Positions 37,376-56,259 of a stretch of DNA of 64,000 nucleotides are shown piece after piece. Every line of letters begins with the position of its first letter. Within the stretch, counting starts at the first letter, position 1. The DNA is taken from NCBI GenBank assembly GCA_029747015.1, contig JAKOGI010000326.1:124001-188000 (forward strand), read 5' to 3'. The notes beneath the pieces were generated by a model, which saw only the letters and a list, made by a program, of their open reading frames with translations, ran no database searches and had not been told where the DNA came from. The stretch comes from Carnegiea gigantea (lineage: Eukaryota > Streptophyta > Magnoliopsida > Caryophyllales > Cactaceae). The position numbers and the translations under genes are program-made.

Positions 37376-38329
37376 TGTGGTGCAGTACAATTTAGTTCAT
37401 ACATACACTCATAGTTTGCAGGTTGATTGGTTGTACGTAACCATACATGTTGACCCAACGTCAGCTACACGTTACCGTGATGAACCCTAAATACAAACTG
37501 ATGTACAGAATGTTATTTCAGCAGCACATGGACAATATGCAGGTGATTTCAAAGCAGTGGGTACCATTGGTGACTGATGATGTGGAGACACGTGAACTGT
37601 GTATGTCATTGTTTTAATGTTCCCAATGAAGCCACGAAAAGGGGGTGACTTTTAAATGTATGTGGTTGCTAACTGATGTACATCCAACCCATGGTTTGCC
37701 ATTGCAATGGGAACAGTTTACTTAGGTAAACTTAAGCTGAAAATTAGAATGCGCACAGTTTGTCTCATAGTACATCCAGAGTTTGTGTATCGATCAATAA
37801 CATGTAGGTAGCATTATTAGGTGAAGGTGACCAGGGTCGTCCATTGTGTAAACAATGGGGTTAACTGGATTTTATGCGGTTCTTACCATGGTAAATGGGG
37901 GACAACCTAGCGGTAAACATAAACATGTCCATAACTGTGGACAACATATTGTAATTGTGGATATAAATAAAGCAAATGTAAAGTGGAAAAGTGTTAGGAT
38001 TGCTAGCAAGCGTCTACGCATACAAATAAAGAAGAATATTCCAATGTACATAATAGAGATGGCAAGAACACTGTATGACTAAATGAGATGCAGACCGAAT
38101 GCAACACCCCCATCCCGTCCACATTCGCAAACACAGAAATCAAATCCCATGTGACATCCCCGAAACACCGAGGGAAGAAAAACCCACTCACAACCAACAA
38201 CGTGTATAATTTCCTAAACAAACCAACGGTCTCCATTGTATTATGCATCCTGTACAGTTCAAGTAAGATCGACATATAGTTCCTGTAAATGCGCATGTCC
38301 TTGCATACTGTCCTTCGCCTTTGCCTCTC

Positions 38330-39045
38330 TTAAGACACACACTCCTCCATTGCTTCTTTCAACATCTCATCCACCTCACTGGTACCCTCACTCCTCTCGA
38401 ATGCAACACGCTTCTCAATGGCTAGGAGCCCTGCCAGTAAAGCCACATCAAAATATGAAAATGGTACCACTCTCTGCCCGTGGTTGAAGCACTTCGTTTC
38501 TGGGTTCCACGCTTCTATCAAGGCTTGCACCATGTGTCTGTCCATTGCAAATGTCTTATACTCTAACACCGAACTCCACACAGTTCCCCCTCATAGCTTC
38601 TTTATGGATGTCCGACAACTGATCATTAAGTGCACACACTGCTTCGAGTACACAGCAATGCCTAGTTATGACATCAACTCCTTCCGCTGCCTGTTTTAGG
38701 CCTCCGTCTTCTCCTTCATCGTTTGTCTTCTCTTGCAAACTTTCTCCACCTTCCCTTACCCTTAACCTCCACCTCCTTTCCTTGCTCGCCACTTGCCTCC
38801 CCCTCCCTCTCTTTACTGTCTTCTTATTGCCACCTTCCTTTATATCATTAAGCACCAGCTGTTCCGTATGCGCGTACATCTTGCCTCTTCTTTGAGCGCA
38901 TCTCCCCCTTAAGGTGCTCGCTGCTGCTTGTAGTGACCTCATTATCTCTAGACGACTCTGAACTACTATGCGCACTTCCACCTTCTTCACTGTCATGTAC
39001 AGGATCGTTTTCTTCTCTCATCCTCCCTGACATTTCTAGAGTCAC
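38330..39045 (-). pseudogene. Plant mobile domain (PMD) fragment carried by the MULE
   Basis: On the minus strand about 39045-38556 is a low-complexity basic/acidic region leading to ALNDQLSDIHKEAMRG. After a one-base frame change, 38581-38330 reads VQALIEAWNPETKCFNHGQR and PFSYFDVALLAGLLAIEKR. The phrase LIEAWNPET..F....VPFSYFDVALLAGL matches the plant mobile domain (MAIL1/MAIN type), known from several MULE and gypsy lineages. Orientation is opposite to the left-arm transposase pieces. Interrupted, so inactive as it stands. Confidence 0.65.
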
Positions 39046-39926
39046 AAGTGACTGGAGTTATTTTCGCCCACTTCACAACTCCATTTCAGATACCTGCAAA
39101 GCACACAGCAATGAACCGATTACACAAGTCTTATAATGTACTTCTCATGACCTTCACCTTCACTTATCCCACACTCACTTCTTGTAGGAAAGGATTTGCT
39201 CCAAACACTGCATCTATTGGTTTCCACAAAAAAAATATAAGGTTTACCATGGTCAGCAGATGCTGAAATTAAGGTAAACTTATCATTCACACCATTATTT
39301 CCAGTCACCTCTGTGATCCATGGGAAAGGTGTTGTTACATACAAAGCATTCATTTGTTTACTATACCACATATTCATGTCTACCACGGTAAATATAGAAT
39401 TTAATTCAGGTTTACTATTCAATTAGTAACAGTTTCATCGTTCAACAACCAACATTCAGTACTGGTAGTCAATGATACTTCAATTGTCAGTCCTTAATAT
39501 ACCATTCTCTTCTCTAAGGGAATAGGTTGCCACAAACAAAGCTTCCACTTGGTTATCACACAAATCAGTAATGTTAACCGTGGTCACCAATATTACAACT
39601 TATGTTAACTTTTAAATGATTAAGCTTTACTATCTTCAATAGCCAACATTCAATGGCTCCATGCAATGACAGCAAAATTAGCTGTTACAACGACACCTAT
39701 ATCTTTTTCAAAGTAATAGGTTGTATAATTAACACCTACAAAAGTTTCCGAAGTGTGATAACATATCTACCATGATGTACAAAGGTTTTCATTTAGGTTA
39801 TCAATTCAATAACTAATAGTTACTACATTTATTACAGGTGATTCAATTGTTGTACGAATTTACACTCCAATTCTGAATACCCGTGCTTGTTATTCGCCTT
39901 CAAAAACAAAAACATGTCCACCATGA

Positions 39927-40190
39927 TCACAGCTCCGCATTTCTCCCTTGCTGTGATGCACCTGTCCTCTGCCCTCGCCTATTTGACCCATCACTGTCAC
40001 CCACACAAAAATGCCCGTGTTCGTCATTCCCATTTAAAAACATCCTCACATCTACATCCCCCTCGATTGCCATTACCATTCCTCGGTCATACTTTAAACT
40101 GTACCACAATTTCTGCTTACTCAAATCATTTTTAGTAATCTCAATCACCATTTTTCGCACCTCCTCCATCCCTGTCCCCTCTTTCAGCAC
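39927..40190 (-). pseudogene. MULE transposase N-terminal fragment, right arm (inverted copy)
   Basis: Minus-strand frame with KLWYSLKYDRGMVMAIEGD and DVDVRMFLNGNDEHGH, about 70% similar at protein level to the left-arm fragment. Its presence in inverted orientation shows that the inverted repeat extends into the transposase gene. Confidence 0.65.
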
Positions 40191-41105
40191 AATACACTTT
40201 CTCGAACCCCTATATATGTTACTTTTCCATCTCTACCATCATCCAAGTCGCCCCCTATAACACATGAATAACTACCTCTCTCCCACCACCATTGTCTCCC
40301 ATAACAGCACCGTCTCTGTCCATTTGTACCGGATATCGCAACAATAACTACCGTACCACTCTATCGGTCAACTACCTTTTCAATTACCTTGCACGTCAAA
40401 CAATAATAGTTTTTTGTTAGCGCAACTAATAATGCATCAACTACTACACAAAAGTATATAATAAAGTATCCAACACCACTGTTCTCTGTCTACCTATTCA
40501 GTACACTATGTCTACCGTGGTGAACACCACATTTACCCTAGTTTAACAGTGCTCCCTTCTCAGTTAATCTCGGTTTTAACAACATCATCTTCCTTGGAGG
40601 AGAATAACATCCTATCCCCCGGCCTACATCCCCTCCCGCCATCCATGCAATTGGGTTCACGCAATAACTCTTATGATAGCCTGGTAAACAGTTACCAACA
40701 ACATGGCACACATGTTACCCAAGACATTTACCCATCCTACAATGTAAACTATTTACTACAATGTCATTCCACATACCAAATTCTTAAAGTTAAAAATAAT
40801 ATTTTACATACCTGTTGTTTACCACCCCGCTTGCAGTCGTCTACTAACGTCAGAGGTTCGAACCCTTCCTCCTTTGAGTTCACGACTGGCATTCATTGTC
40901 AAGTACCCACCATCACTAAACACTCCGAGCTCAAGTCCAGCCTCTCTACACACTTTCTCTCACCTACAGCTATGCACCTTGCCTCACCCACTTCTACACC
41001 CACAACCATGTTTCCTTGAAGAAATTGGGGCAAGATTGCCCTCAATTTTGAAGCACAATTGCTCACTACCAAATAATTCAGGAATAGATTCAACTCTAGA
41101 GAGAG

Positions 41106-41152
<47 letters not shown>

Positions 41153-41888
41153 ATGTATATACTTCACACAAACCCTTGATTTTGAGCCTGGCACATGATG
41201 GCCCCTAACATTGCTTCTAGATTTTGGTGGACAGAGAAAGTGACAACCATCAAGGAGAGAGAGAGGGAGTAATTACTCATTAAGAGTATTTTGGTCATTG
41301 AACTTCCCTTTACTTTTTCACCTACTTGCCTTTCCCTCCAAAACCAATACCCATTTGTTGCACAAAAAAAAAGGGGGTCAGCTACAAGATGGTTGATGCA
41401 TGACTCAATTGTAAATTTCCCTTTATAAAACCAAGTTTGTAATACAAGTATTGCAAGGAATCACATCACTGTTCAAGTGGCTATCATTATCTTTTAGTGT
41501 AAGATATTGGAAATAGCGCCACTAAAAATTTTTGATATAAATCTTGTCTAAGAGATTCTCCCACTTGTTGGTCACCAAAAGTTATTCGTAGATCTTTCAA
41601 TTAACATACAATATTATATTATTAATATTGAACCAATCAAAATTCATATTATGTTCTTGCAAGAAGTTTGACTTGGATTCATGTTATTATTATTGGATTC
41701 TTTTGACCTGGTTTAGGTGTTCCGTGATTATTGATCTCTCAACACCATTACAAATAAAAATTATAAATAATATAATAATTTTATGTAACAACTCCTCGCA
41801 GTATGAACACTGTTTGTGCGAGATCTAGAGAGATTCATGTGTAGACGACCTTATCGATACAAGTATTACTTGTATAAAGGCCAAGATA

Positions 41889-43060
<1,172 letters not shown>

Positions 43061-43067
43061 CTCTCTG

Positions 43068-43098
<31 letters not shown>

Positions 43099-43116
43099 TA
43101 CAAAAACAGAAAAAAG

Positions 43117-48821
<5,705 letters not shown>

Positions 48822-49570
48822 ATGGCCCTCCGTTGCCATTCTGTGTAATTTGATTTGGCATGGACAATTCCACTCGTGCTTCAGTGAGAAGCCTCCACCA
48901 TCTTTTCAGGCTGCCTAAGCAGCACTCGACAACCACTTCGCTGAAGCAGTGGTGCTGCAGCTGGGTCTCACTTTCACTGCTACCCTTATTCAAGAAATTC
49001 TTCTGGGCAGGAAGTTCCTGGTTGTCTTTGGAGCAGTAAAGTTACATCCTGGGCACTTTGAGGGGGTGGCATTGTTTGTTTTGTTCTTGTATAAGTGTGT
49101 GATAGAACATTAGTTTTGCAGGATCAATAATGTTTGTATTCATTTTGTTGATTTTGTTGTAACATTGGAAAGTAATATTTGCCCAATAATAGCTCAGAGT
49201 ATTCTCTTGCCCTTGAAGGCTCCGGTTTCTTGCCTTATTGCATTTTTTATTTAAATCATGTTAGCAATTCTGGCTCGGCATAGAATGAACTTGGTGGAAT
49301 TGACTCGATCACCAGATTCTGCCTTTTACACTAGTTGCCACACCCAACCCTTACGTGGATGTATTATTCATTATACAAGCATTTTAGCCTAGAAGTGTCA
49401 GACTCATCTAATTTCTGAAGATGCAGACACTTCAGGTGAAATGAGAAGTGTGCAACACTTCTGAATACAAACATAAAATGCATCAATGGATGCATTTGCA
49501 ACAAGTTTGAGGCTGCAAACAGCAGGACTATGTACTCATACCTTGGAGGAACAATAAACCATGAAGTGCA
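48822..49570. other. 3' region between convergent genes
   Basis: Contains the ethanolamine kinase 3' untranslated region (to perhaps 49180) and spacer. No additional gene seen. Confidence 0.5.
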
Positions 49571-49579
49571 TGGTCACAT

Positions 49580-49715
49580 CACATATATGGTATGTGCATT
49601 GGACTAAAAGGGCGAGATATGAAATAAGGAAAACTTCCTCATGCCTCCAGTGGGTTTCGAACCCAACTCCTTTCATGTGAAAGTTGGGTTTCCTCCCACT
49701 AGGCCATTTCTTTGA
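49580..49715 (-). mobile_element. tRNA-derived SINE
   Basis: On the minus strand from about 49715 there is a box A-like GGCCTAGTGGGAGG and, about 35 bp on, a box B GGTTCGAAACC. These are pol III promoter modules at tRNA-like spacing, but the sequence does not fold as a tRNA. It continues into a non-tRNA body. It lies about 165 bp beyond the end of the F-box/kelch gene. The 3' end is approximate. Confidence 0.55.
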
Positions 49716-49879
49716 TTAACTAATATCCTGGTTGATCTGGTGCATGAAACCAGCAACCAGAAATGATAACAATATACTTGTACATTCCTTGCTCGACAGC
49801 ACCGAATGGCAACAAGAGATGCCATGAAGATGACAAAAATCCTATTTGCCATTCTTTGGGGTATATATACCCTAACTCT

Positions 49880-51139
49880 TCAAGCTTGGAGAACCTGACA
49901 ATGCACAATATGGCTTTTGAGGTGCTTCCTACCGGCAATACTTGACCAGATATTCGACATCATCGTCTTGAACTGACCTTTACCTGTTATTGTTTCCCAC
50001 AGGTGTTGGGTAGTGGCAGTGCCAACTTGGTCAGATCTCGAGACATCTACCAGAGAAACGCTCATGTTGTTACGAACAATACACAACTTCCCATTAAGAG
50101 GGACGAGGGCTGCTGCTTCCAATGCATTAGAATTTCCAAGGTGAGCTCTGCTGTCAATATGCTTACTCCAGGAATCAGTTGCTTCATCATATACACGGAG
50201 TTTACATCCATCTTTGCAGTCCAAAGCATAGAGCTTCCCATTCAAGGAAGCACTAGGGTTCCTCCAACCTGCAACCATTCCATCATAAACCGGATACCAA
50301 CTGTTGGATTCTGGGTGATACATCTCACTCAGAACCTGGCGATGTGTCCCTAGCCCTTTCAAGTACCACTTCCCCCCATAGACAACCCCAATGAAAGGCA
50401 CCATTGCCGTGCTCATGTCAGAGATTATGGACCATCTGTTCTTGTTTGGGTCATAAACTTCAGCTGATCTTAGGGAGCGGTGTACGCCCTCGTTCTCTCC
50501 ACCTGCTACGTATAAGCAATTGTTGATTACACAAGCACCAAAGAAATGCCTTCGACGTAGCATATCTGGGGCCCGATGCCATTTGTTTGTTCGAGCACTG
50601 TAAAAGATAACACGCCTCATTGAACCCTTGAGGGGGTGTTTGCCTCCAAATAAGTACAAATGACAACCACTAAGAACAGCACATCCAAAACCAAGGGCTT
50701 CGGAGTATTCTTTCGGCACAGGTGGCAGGGGTTGCCAGAGTTGGTATATTGGATCAAATGCATGCCATGATATCTTACCATCTCGATCTCTCTTAATAAC
50801 ATATACCCATTCTTCTGCAATTCCAAGGCTCTTCCTTAACGAATAAAAGAAGTTGCCAGCAAGAAGGCGGTACCATCTTCTGCAGACTAGTCGGAGATTG
50901 CGGTGATCTATTCTTGGAACCCTGATTAAGCAGGCAATAGCCAGATCATCAGGGAGACCCGGAACAAGGGGAGACTGACTATGATTCCTGTCACCACGAG
51001 CAGGCTTTTTCCGTGTAGGATGAATGGAAGGTTTGATGTCGGGTTGAAGACACAACTTTGACCCAGGGACATATTTCCTGGCCCCAGCTACAGTCTTGAG
51101 ACCAGTGTCTACTCTACAGAAGCATGCTGTCGTGTCAAC
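49880..51139 (-). CDS. SAGL1: F-box/kelch-repeat protein, SAGL1 (At1g55270) type; first exon unresolved
   Basis: The main exon encodes about 419 residues from VDTTACFCRVDTGLKTV to the conserved end LKSHIVHCQVLQA. An F-box lies at about residues 58-105 (GLPDDLAIACLIRVPRIDHR, then LVCRRWYRLL), followed by kelch repeats from about 140 to 350 (LYLFGG, CLYVAGGENEG, WYLKGLG, LYALDC). F-box/kelch proteins are substrate adaptors of SCF ubiquitin ligases; SAGL1 controls cuticular wax and phenylpropanoid enzymes. The exon begins after a good acceptor (TTTGCAG) at 51140, and orthologues carry about nine further residues upstream. No ATG joins this exon in phase. The best candidate (53378-53347, ending GPP plus part of a Leu codon) is one base out of phase. 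Converges with the ethanolamine kinase gene. Confidence 0.92.
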   Translation of the reverse strand, partial: VDTTACFCRVDTGLKTVAGARKYVPGSKLCLQPDIKPSIHPTRKKPARGDRNHSQSPLVPGLPDDLAIACLIRVPRIDHRNLRLVCRRWYRLLAGNFFYSLRKSLGIAEEWVYVIKRDRDGKISWHAFDPIYQLWQPLPPVPKEYSEALGFGCAVLSGCHLYLFGGKHPLKGSMRRVIFYSARTNKWHRAPDMLRRRHFFGACVINNCLYVAGGENEGVHRSLRSAEVYDPNKNRWSIISDMSTAMVPFIGVVYGGKWYLKGLGTHRQVLSEMYHPESNSWYPVYDGMVAGWRNPSASLNGKLYALDCKDGCKLRVYDEATDSWSKHIDSRAHLGNSNALEAAALVPLNGKLCIVRNNMSVSLVDVSRSDQVGTATTQHLWETITGKGQFKTMMSNIWSSIAGRKHLKSHIVHCQVLQA

Positions 51140-54090
51140 CTGCAAAGTTAAGATCAGTGTTCTTACTTCTTAGTAAACCATTGTTTCTATTTTATGTTTA
51201 CAGCTTGCAAATATAACTAAGGGATTTTAACTTGGATCCTGTAGTTTCCATATTCCTAAGCGATTTGATGAGCATCTGGGGAAAGAAATATGACCTATCC
51301 ATTATCAGCAAATTCCAGACTGGAATACTCTTTTCTCAAAAACTGAGTAAAAAGAAGAGGGATGATTCAATGATGCTGCAAGAACCGATTTGTTTAGTGG
51401 TTGAGGGCCATAAATTGAACCAAATTAATTCAAAAGTTACAGAGCCAAATGATCGAACAAAATATCATTTACGGCAAACATGCCAAGGGTTGGTTTTGGT
51501 TATTACTTCTGCCATAGGCACTTTCACTGAAGTCTTTATCAATACTACCTATAACACTAATGCAGACGGCAGATGCCTTTCTCCCTCCCTCCCTCCCTCT
51601 CTCTCTCTCTCTCTCTCTTTTGTGGGGAAACGAGCAGGATGCATATGCACCACCAATTTTGCATCCTTCCTTTCTCAGCTCTTGTGGATAATCAAGACAA
51701 CCTTTTAGTTACTGTACAGTAGTTGCATTCCAGGCCAGGGAGCATTGAAGGATAGGTTTGGTGACTTGAACTCATTGAAATAAGGCAGAGTTGAATGGCT
51801 TATTTGTTCTCAATTGATGCATCACTACCTATCCCAGAAAATCTAAGTTTACATGCATAACCTGTTTAGGTATGCTGATTCACTAATTCCTCTTTTCCTA
51901 AGGCAACAGGATTATATTGGTTTTAAAGGAATGATAACTCATACAATGTCAGCTGTAGCTGTCAAGTATGAAACAGTGCCAAACCCCAAAAGATGCTATA
52001 TGATTTTTCTTGGCTTGTCATGGCCTTTGAACATGACACCCCCACCCCCTTAAAAAAAGCCCCTCGCCTGCTGCCTCCAAAAGATCATAAATAAAAGAGA
52101 TAACAAGCATCTCTTTTACATTATGCTATATTCGTGTTGAAAAGAAATGCCCACACCAAATCTGATGAAACAGTCACTGAAGCTGGAAAGTGTTAAAAAG
52201 CATACACGGAGTTGTCTAAGACCATATACATTTTCTGGCAAGACAAATGGACAAATAACAAAGACATTTACACGTCACATAAAGCTTTTCATTGATCACC
52301 AATTCCCCAGCTCCCCCTTCCCCAAATCACCACCAAGGGAAAAAGGAAAGCAAAAGTTGACTAACTCATTCCCTTCCCAATTACAAATTCTTAGGTCAAG
52401 CCATCTCATAGTAAACTAATGTGAGACAGTTGACATGCACACAAGAACTTGTGGACTAACGCGGCATTCGCTTTTCACAATATAAGTTCTTGTAAGACAA
52501 TGATGCAAGCAGATATCATGGAAAAATATACTCCAGAAGAAATAGAAAATTTAGAAATTTAGGAATTTTATTTAGGGAGACAATATCTTTTAGTTATTTC
52601 CTTCTATCTTTTAGTTAGCAAATAATATCCTTTTGATCATATTATCACTTAGTTTCCTAATCATTTTAGGTTGTATTGTTCCATTTAAACTCCCGAATAT
52701 GCTTTAGGGAGGCAAACTTGAATTGAATTGCATTGAAATATTGAAGTGTTTGTGAGTTCTAGTGTGAATTTTCTCTATGAAGGAATTGCTCTGAGAGCAT
52801 CCTACATCAGACAATATCACCCAAGGGGAACTATTTCCCAATTATGATAAGCATGATTATACCATATAGATCTAAGCAATATATCTCTGAGTCAAAGGGA
52901 GAGTTCGGCAAATTCAACAAGTAAATCAAAGCTGCCACAAAAAAAGTTTCAGACACTCAATTTGAATCATCTTATTAATGATAGATATGTGGTTTACATC
53001 CTATAAACGATTGCAATGCCAATGATAGTGCAAGTAGCATGGCATCAGAGAAATTTGGGGAAAAAACAGAAAGACCGACTTACCAACGGAGGTTGAATCA
53101 TCTTATCCATGTCTCACTCATCAGCAAAGGCACCCAAAACTTTCACAACCTAGTAGCCCTGCATACCATGATACCAGTACTAAACCGCATAAAACTATCA
53201 ACACAGTTCCATCTTAAACATGCAGAAACTTCTGTATCAAAGTTTCAACTGAAGAAAAAGGTCAACTACTAACATTCATATGGAAATTAAACTGCTTCGC
53301 TTTCAATGCACAGCATTCAATAGAGCAAGAGGTTTGAATTACCTACAAAGGTGGTCCAATGGGGTTGAGTAACTTCATTTCTCGAACCTCAATTGCAAGC
53401 CAAAAACCAGATAAAACCCAGTATCACCAGCCCTTCATCTCAAAAACCCACCTCCAAAATCAAAAACCCATATAAGGAAAATAACCAGATTCCCGCTTTA
53501 AGCAATTTCAAGACCAAAAAATTTAGAAATTCCCCTTTCAAAATAAAAAATCTTGATCTCTGAAAAAGGAAGAACAAGCCACCAGCAATTCAATACCCTC
53601 CCCAAAAATGTAAGCCAGAATGTGGTGAAAGAAAAGCTGAGCTGTTCCTTCTGTAATTTCAATCTTTTCTCAGTGGAGAAAAGGGCCCAAAGGCAGAAAC
53701 TACCAAGAGAAAGAGTGTGTGGAAGAAGAGACGAAGAGATGATGAAATTAAACCCCAAATTGCTAAACCTCAACCACTATAAGAGTTACTGTATGCTGCC
53801 AAAGCTTTAGGTGGTGGGCTTATTAGAGAAAACCCAGAAAGAAATCCGTGAAAGATTGCAGCTTGGGGCTTGGAAGTTTGCTGTTGTTGGATTTGAAGAG
53901 AAAGAGAGAGAGAGAGGGAGAGAATAAAAAAAGGGAGAAGAAGAGCAGAAAAGTGTGTCAAATCGGGGCAAGGAAAAATGGGAAAAGAAAAAAGGAAAAT
54001 AGACAAATACTTCAAGAAAAAGGCATACGGGTGGGCTTCAACTTCAATCCAACTAAATGCTTTTATTGATTTGGGGATCCACCACATCAC
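51140..54090 (-). other. 5' intron and 5' untranslated region of the F-box/kelch gene
   Basis: About 2.2 kb from the acceptor at 51140 to a donor near 53346 appears intronic; it contains a CT microsatellite at 51582-51619. The region 53347-54090 is C/T-rich on the minus strand, contains CT repeats near 53900 and looks like promoter-proximal 5' untranslated sequence. No second gene is visible. Confidence 0.5.
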
Positions 54091-54204
54091 ATTTGACTTG
54101 CCTACTCCACAAAGGGCATTTTGGCCAATAAAGAATTTGGACCCACTTTTAGGTTTTCATATTATAAAAGGAGGGGTCCTAAGGGCATATTTTTTTCGTT
54201 AGTC

Positions 54205-54432
54205 TTTTTTAATTTATCAATCTCAATTCACTTTAATCAACTTCAATCTATTTCAATAAAAAATATTAATTTTAAGCAATTTTAATCAATTTTAACCCAC
54301 TTACTTTAAAATTTTGTTCTCACTATTTTAACTAACTTCAATCCATCATATAAAAATATATCAACTTTAACCAACTTTAACAAAAAATTACCAACTTTAA
54401 TTCACTTCAACTTACTTCAACCAACTTCATCT
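54205..54432 (+). repeat. Degenerate AACTTYAAYC repeat block
   Basis: About twenty close variants of AACTTCAAT, AACTTTAAC and ATTTTAATC follow one another with almost no other sequence. Copies are too diverged for a simple satellite. Not coding. Confidence 0.7.
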
Positions 54433-55520
54433 TTTTACTAATCCTAATTTACCAACGAAAAGGACAGGCCCTGAATGATCGAGTTTAATTGTGTGAGACA
54501 ATTGAGTTTCAACTTTATATGATAATTTGTTACTTTGATTTTGATTGCACCATGATAACATTATTGCAATATTGAAAACTTTTTCCCCCCTTTTTCTTTT
54601 GGGAGCATGTTGTCTCCTTCTTTCAAAATTGATTCTCAACAATTCATTGAATCCAGAGCCCTGTTAATGTCAAAAATTGAAATGCAACTTAGATCAAAAT
54701 CTGGAGAATATTGGACCATTGGTAGTCTTTTTGCATAAACTTCATGAAATTGTTGGATGCTTTAATTATCTAATTAACATGTATTAAGAGTTATCTTAGT
54801 ATCCTAATTAAAATGCTAATACATCTCGCTATCGTCTCTGTTTAATTGCTGTGGTTTTTCACTTCTCATTGCCAGTTGGGGTCATATTGGTCCATGCAAT
54901 CTTTCAGTACTCTGACACTATTTGCAAGGCCGGCTAAAGAATGAGGGTACATCAAATAATTTTATCCTAGATCAATTATTAATCATGGAATAAGTTACTT
55001 AAGAGTCTTGCTTAAAAAAATAACCTAATATACTTGTACTAATTAATATCTAGTTTTTATTTTATTTTTCCAGTATGGAATTTCACTTATATGTGATGTC
55101 TTAACAATATTTTTGTTGTTGCACTAGTTGCTTACTCATTGTCTTAGTTGTCGTACTTGTCATTTATTGCATCTCATGAGTAGAATTTTATTATTCTATT
55201 CTATTAATGATGAAGGAAAAATAAATCATTACTTTAATTAGATATGAATGTAAAAATTAGCTCATTAAAGGATATCATCATATTTTTTTTAAAAAAAAAA
55301 TTAACATGTTAGATGAATAAATTTTTAGCTATGAATTGAAGAAGATTTCTTTTGTCTCACACAAAGGCCAAAAAAAAAAAATTAAAAAAATCAGCTATTT
55401 ATGTTTATCTTACCTTCCTAGGTTATGGGTCATACCCCTTATATGTCTTTGACATTTCAAATTTAATCAATGATGAGATTCGTACTTATATTTTCAAATT
55501 GAACTAATCATGGAGATTCA
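54433..55520. other. AT-rich intergenic DNA
   Basis: No gene, RNA or transposon end recognised. Confidence 0.5.
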
Positions 55521-55522
55521 TA

Positions 55523-55613
<91 letters not shown>
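55523..55613 (+). repeat. CT-CA-TA compound microsatellite
   Basis: Adjacent (CT)n, (CA)n and (TA)n tracts. A further pure TA tract of about 55 bp is at 55996-56050. Confidence 0.95.
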
Positions 55614-55617
<4 letters not shown>

Positions 55618-55985
55618 CTTTGTTGTTTTCATGAAGGTCCTTCATAATTTATATTGCAATACAATATCACAAAACAACAAATAATAAGAGGATAAGAGCA
55701 TCTACATATATCACATGGCTAGATTAGTCTTGCAAGGAGCTTTTACTTTTTGAAGAAGCTGATTTTGTTCCATAGAAGTTGTTTAATTTTTGTGCTATTA
55801 TTCTCTTTATTTATTTATCTTACAGATTTCAATCCTTAGGAAACTGTGTTTTTCTTGGACATAATTCAACTTTTCTCAAATGTCATCTTCGTGTTACTAA
55901 ATATTCCATCCCAATCCAATGGGACAAAGAATCTAGATCGATCCAGTACACAAGAAAGAAATAGTCTTAAAAATTCCAACCAAAA

Positions 55986-56053
<68 letters not shown>

Positions 56054-56259
56054 CTGTAAGTTTCGTTTATTCTTTTTCATTTAGTTATATACAAATGTGC
56101 CATGTATATGAATGCATTGCGATTATTATATTATCTTTCAATAATATGGATCATGCATGTTCATTGGGGAAGCACATTGCCAAATGTCACCACAACAATC
56201 AGTCTATTCGTGGCTACTTTAAAATTCCTGATCAATAATCAAGTTGTTTTTGCATAATA

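Larger units (their letters stand above)
35644..41430. mobile_element. Mutator-like element (MULE) with 9-bp target duplication
   Basis: The element runs 35653-41421 (5769 bp). It starts GGGAAATTTACA and ends with the matching complement TGTAAATTTCCC, and is flanked on both sides by an exact 9-bp duplication, TTTATAAAA (35644-35652 and 41422-41430), the Mutator signature. The terminal inverted repeats are very long: matching phrases continue inward through a CT/GA microsatellite (35922-35961 and about 41108-41148) and GAGTGTTCGGTGATGGTGG (near 36150; a close match near 40900). They reach the transposase N-terminal region on both arms, about 1.4 kb each. Transposase pieces and a plant mobile domain lie inside. 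Defective. Confidence 0.9.

Noticed and set aside
40850..40870. tRNA box B at GGTTCGAACCC
   Set aside because: It is isolated inside the MULE arm without a box A at the right distance.
49640..49710. Functional tRNA gene
   Set aside because: Box A and box B are present but no cloverleaf stem pairs correctly; a SINE is the better reading.
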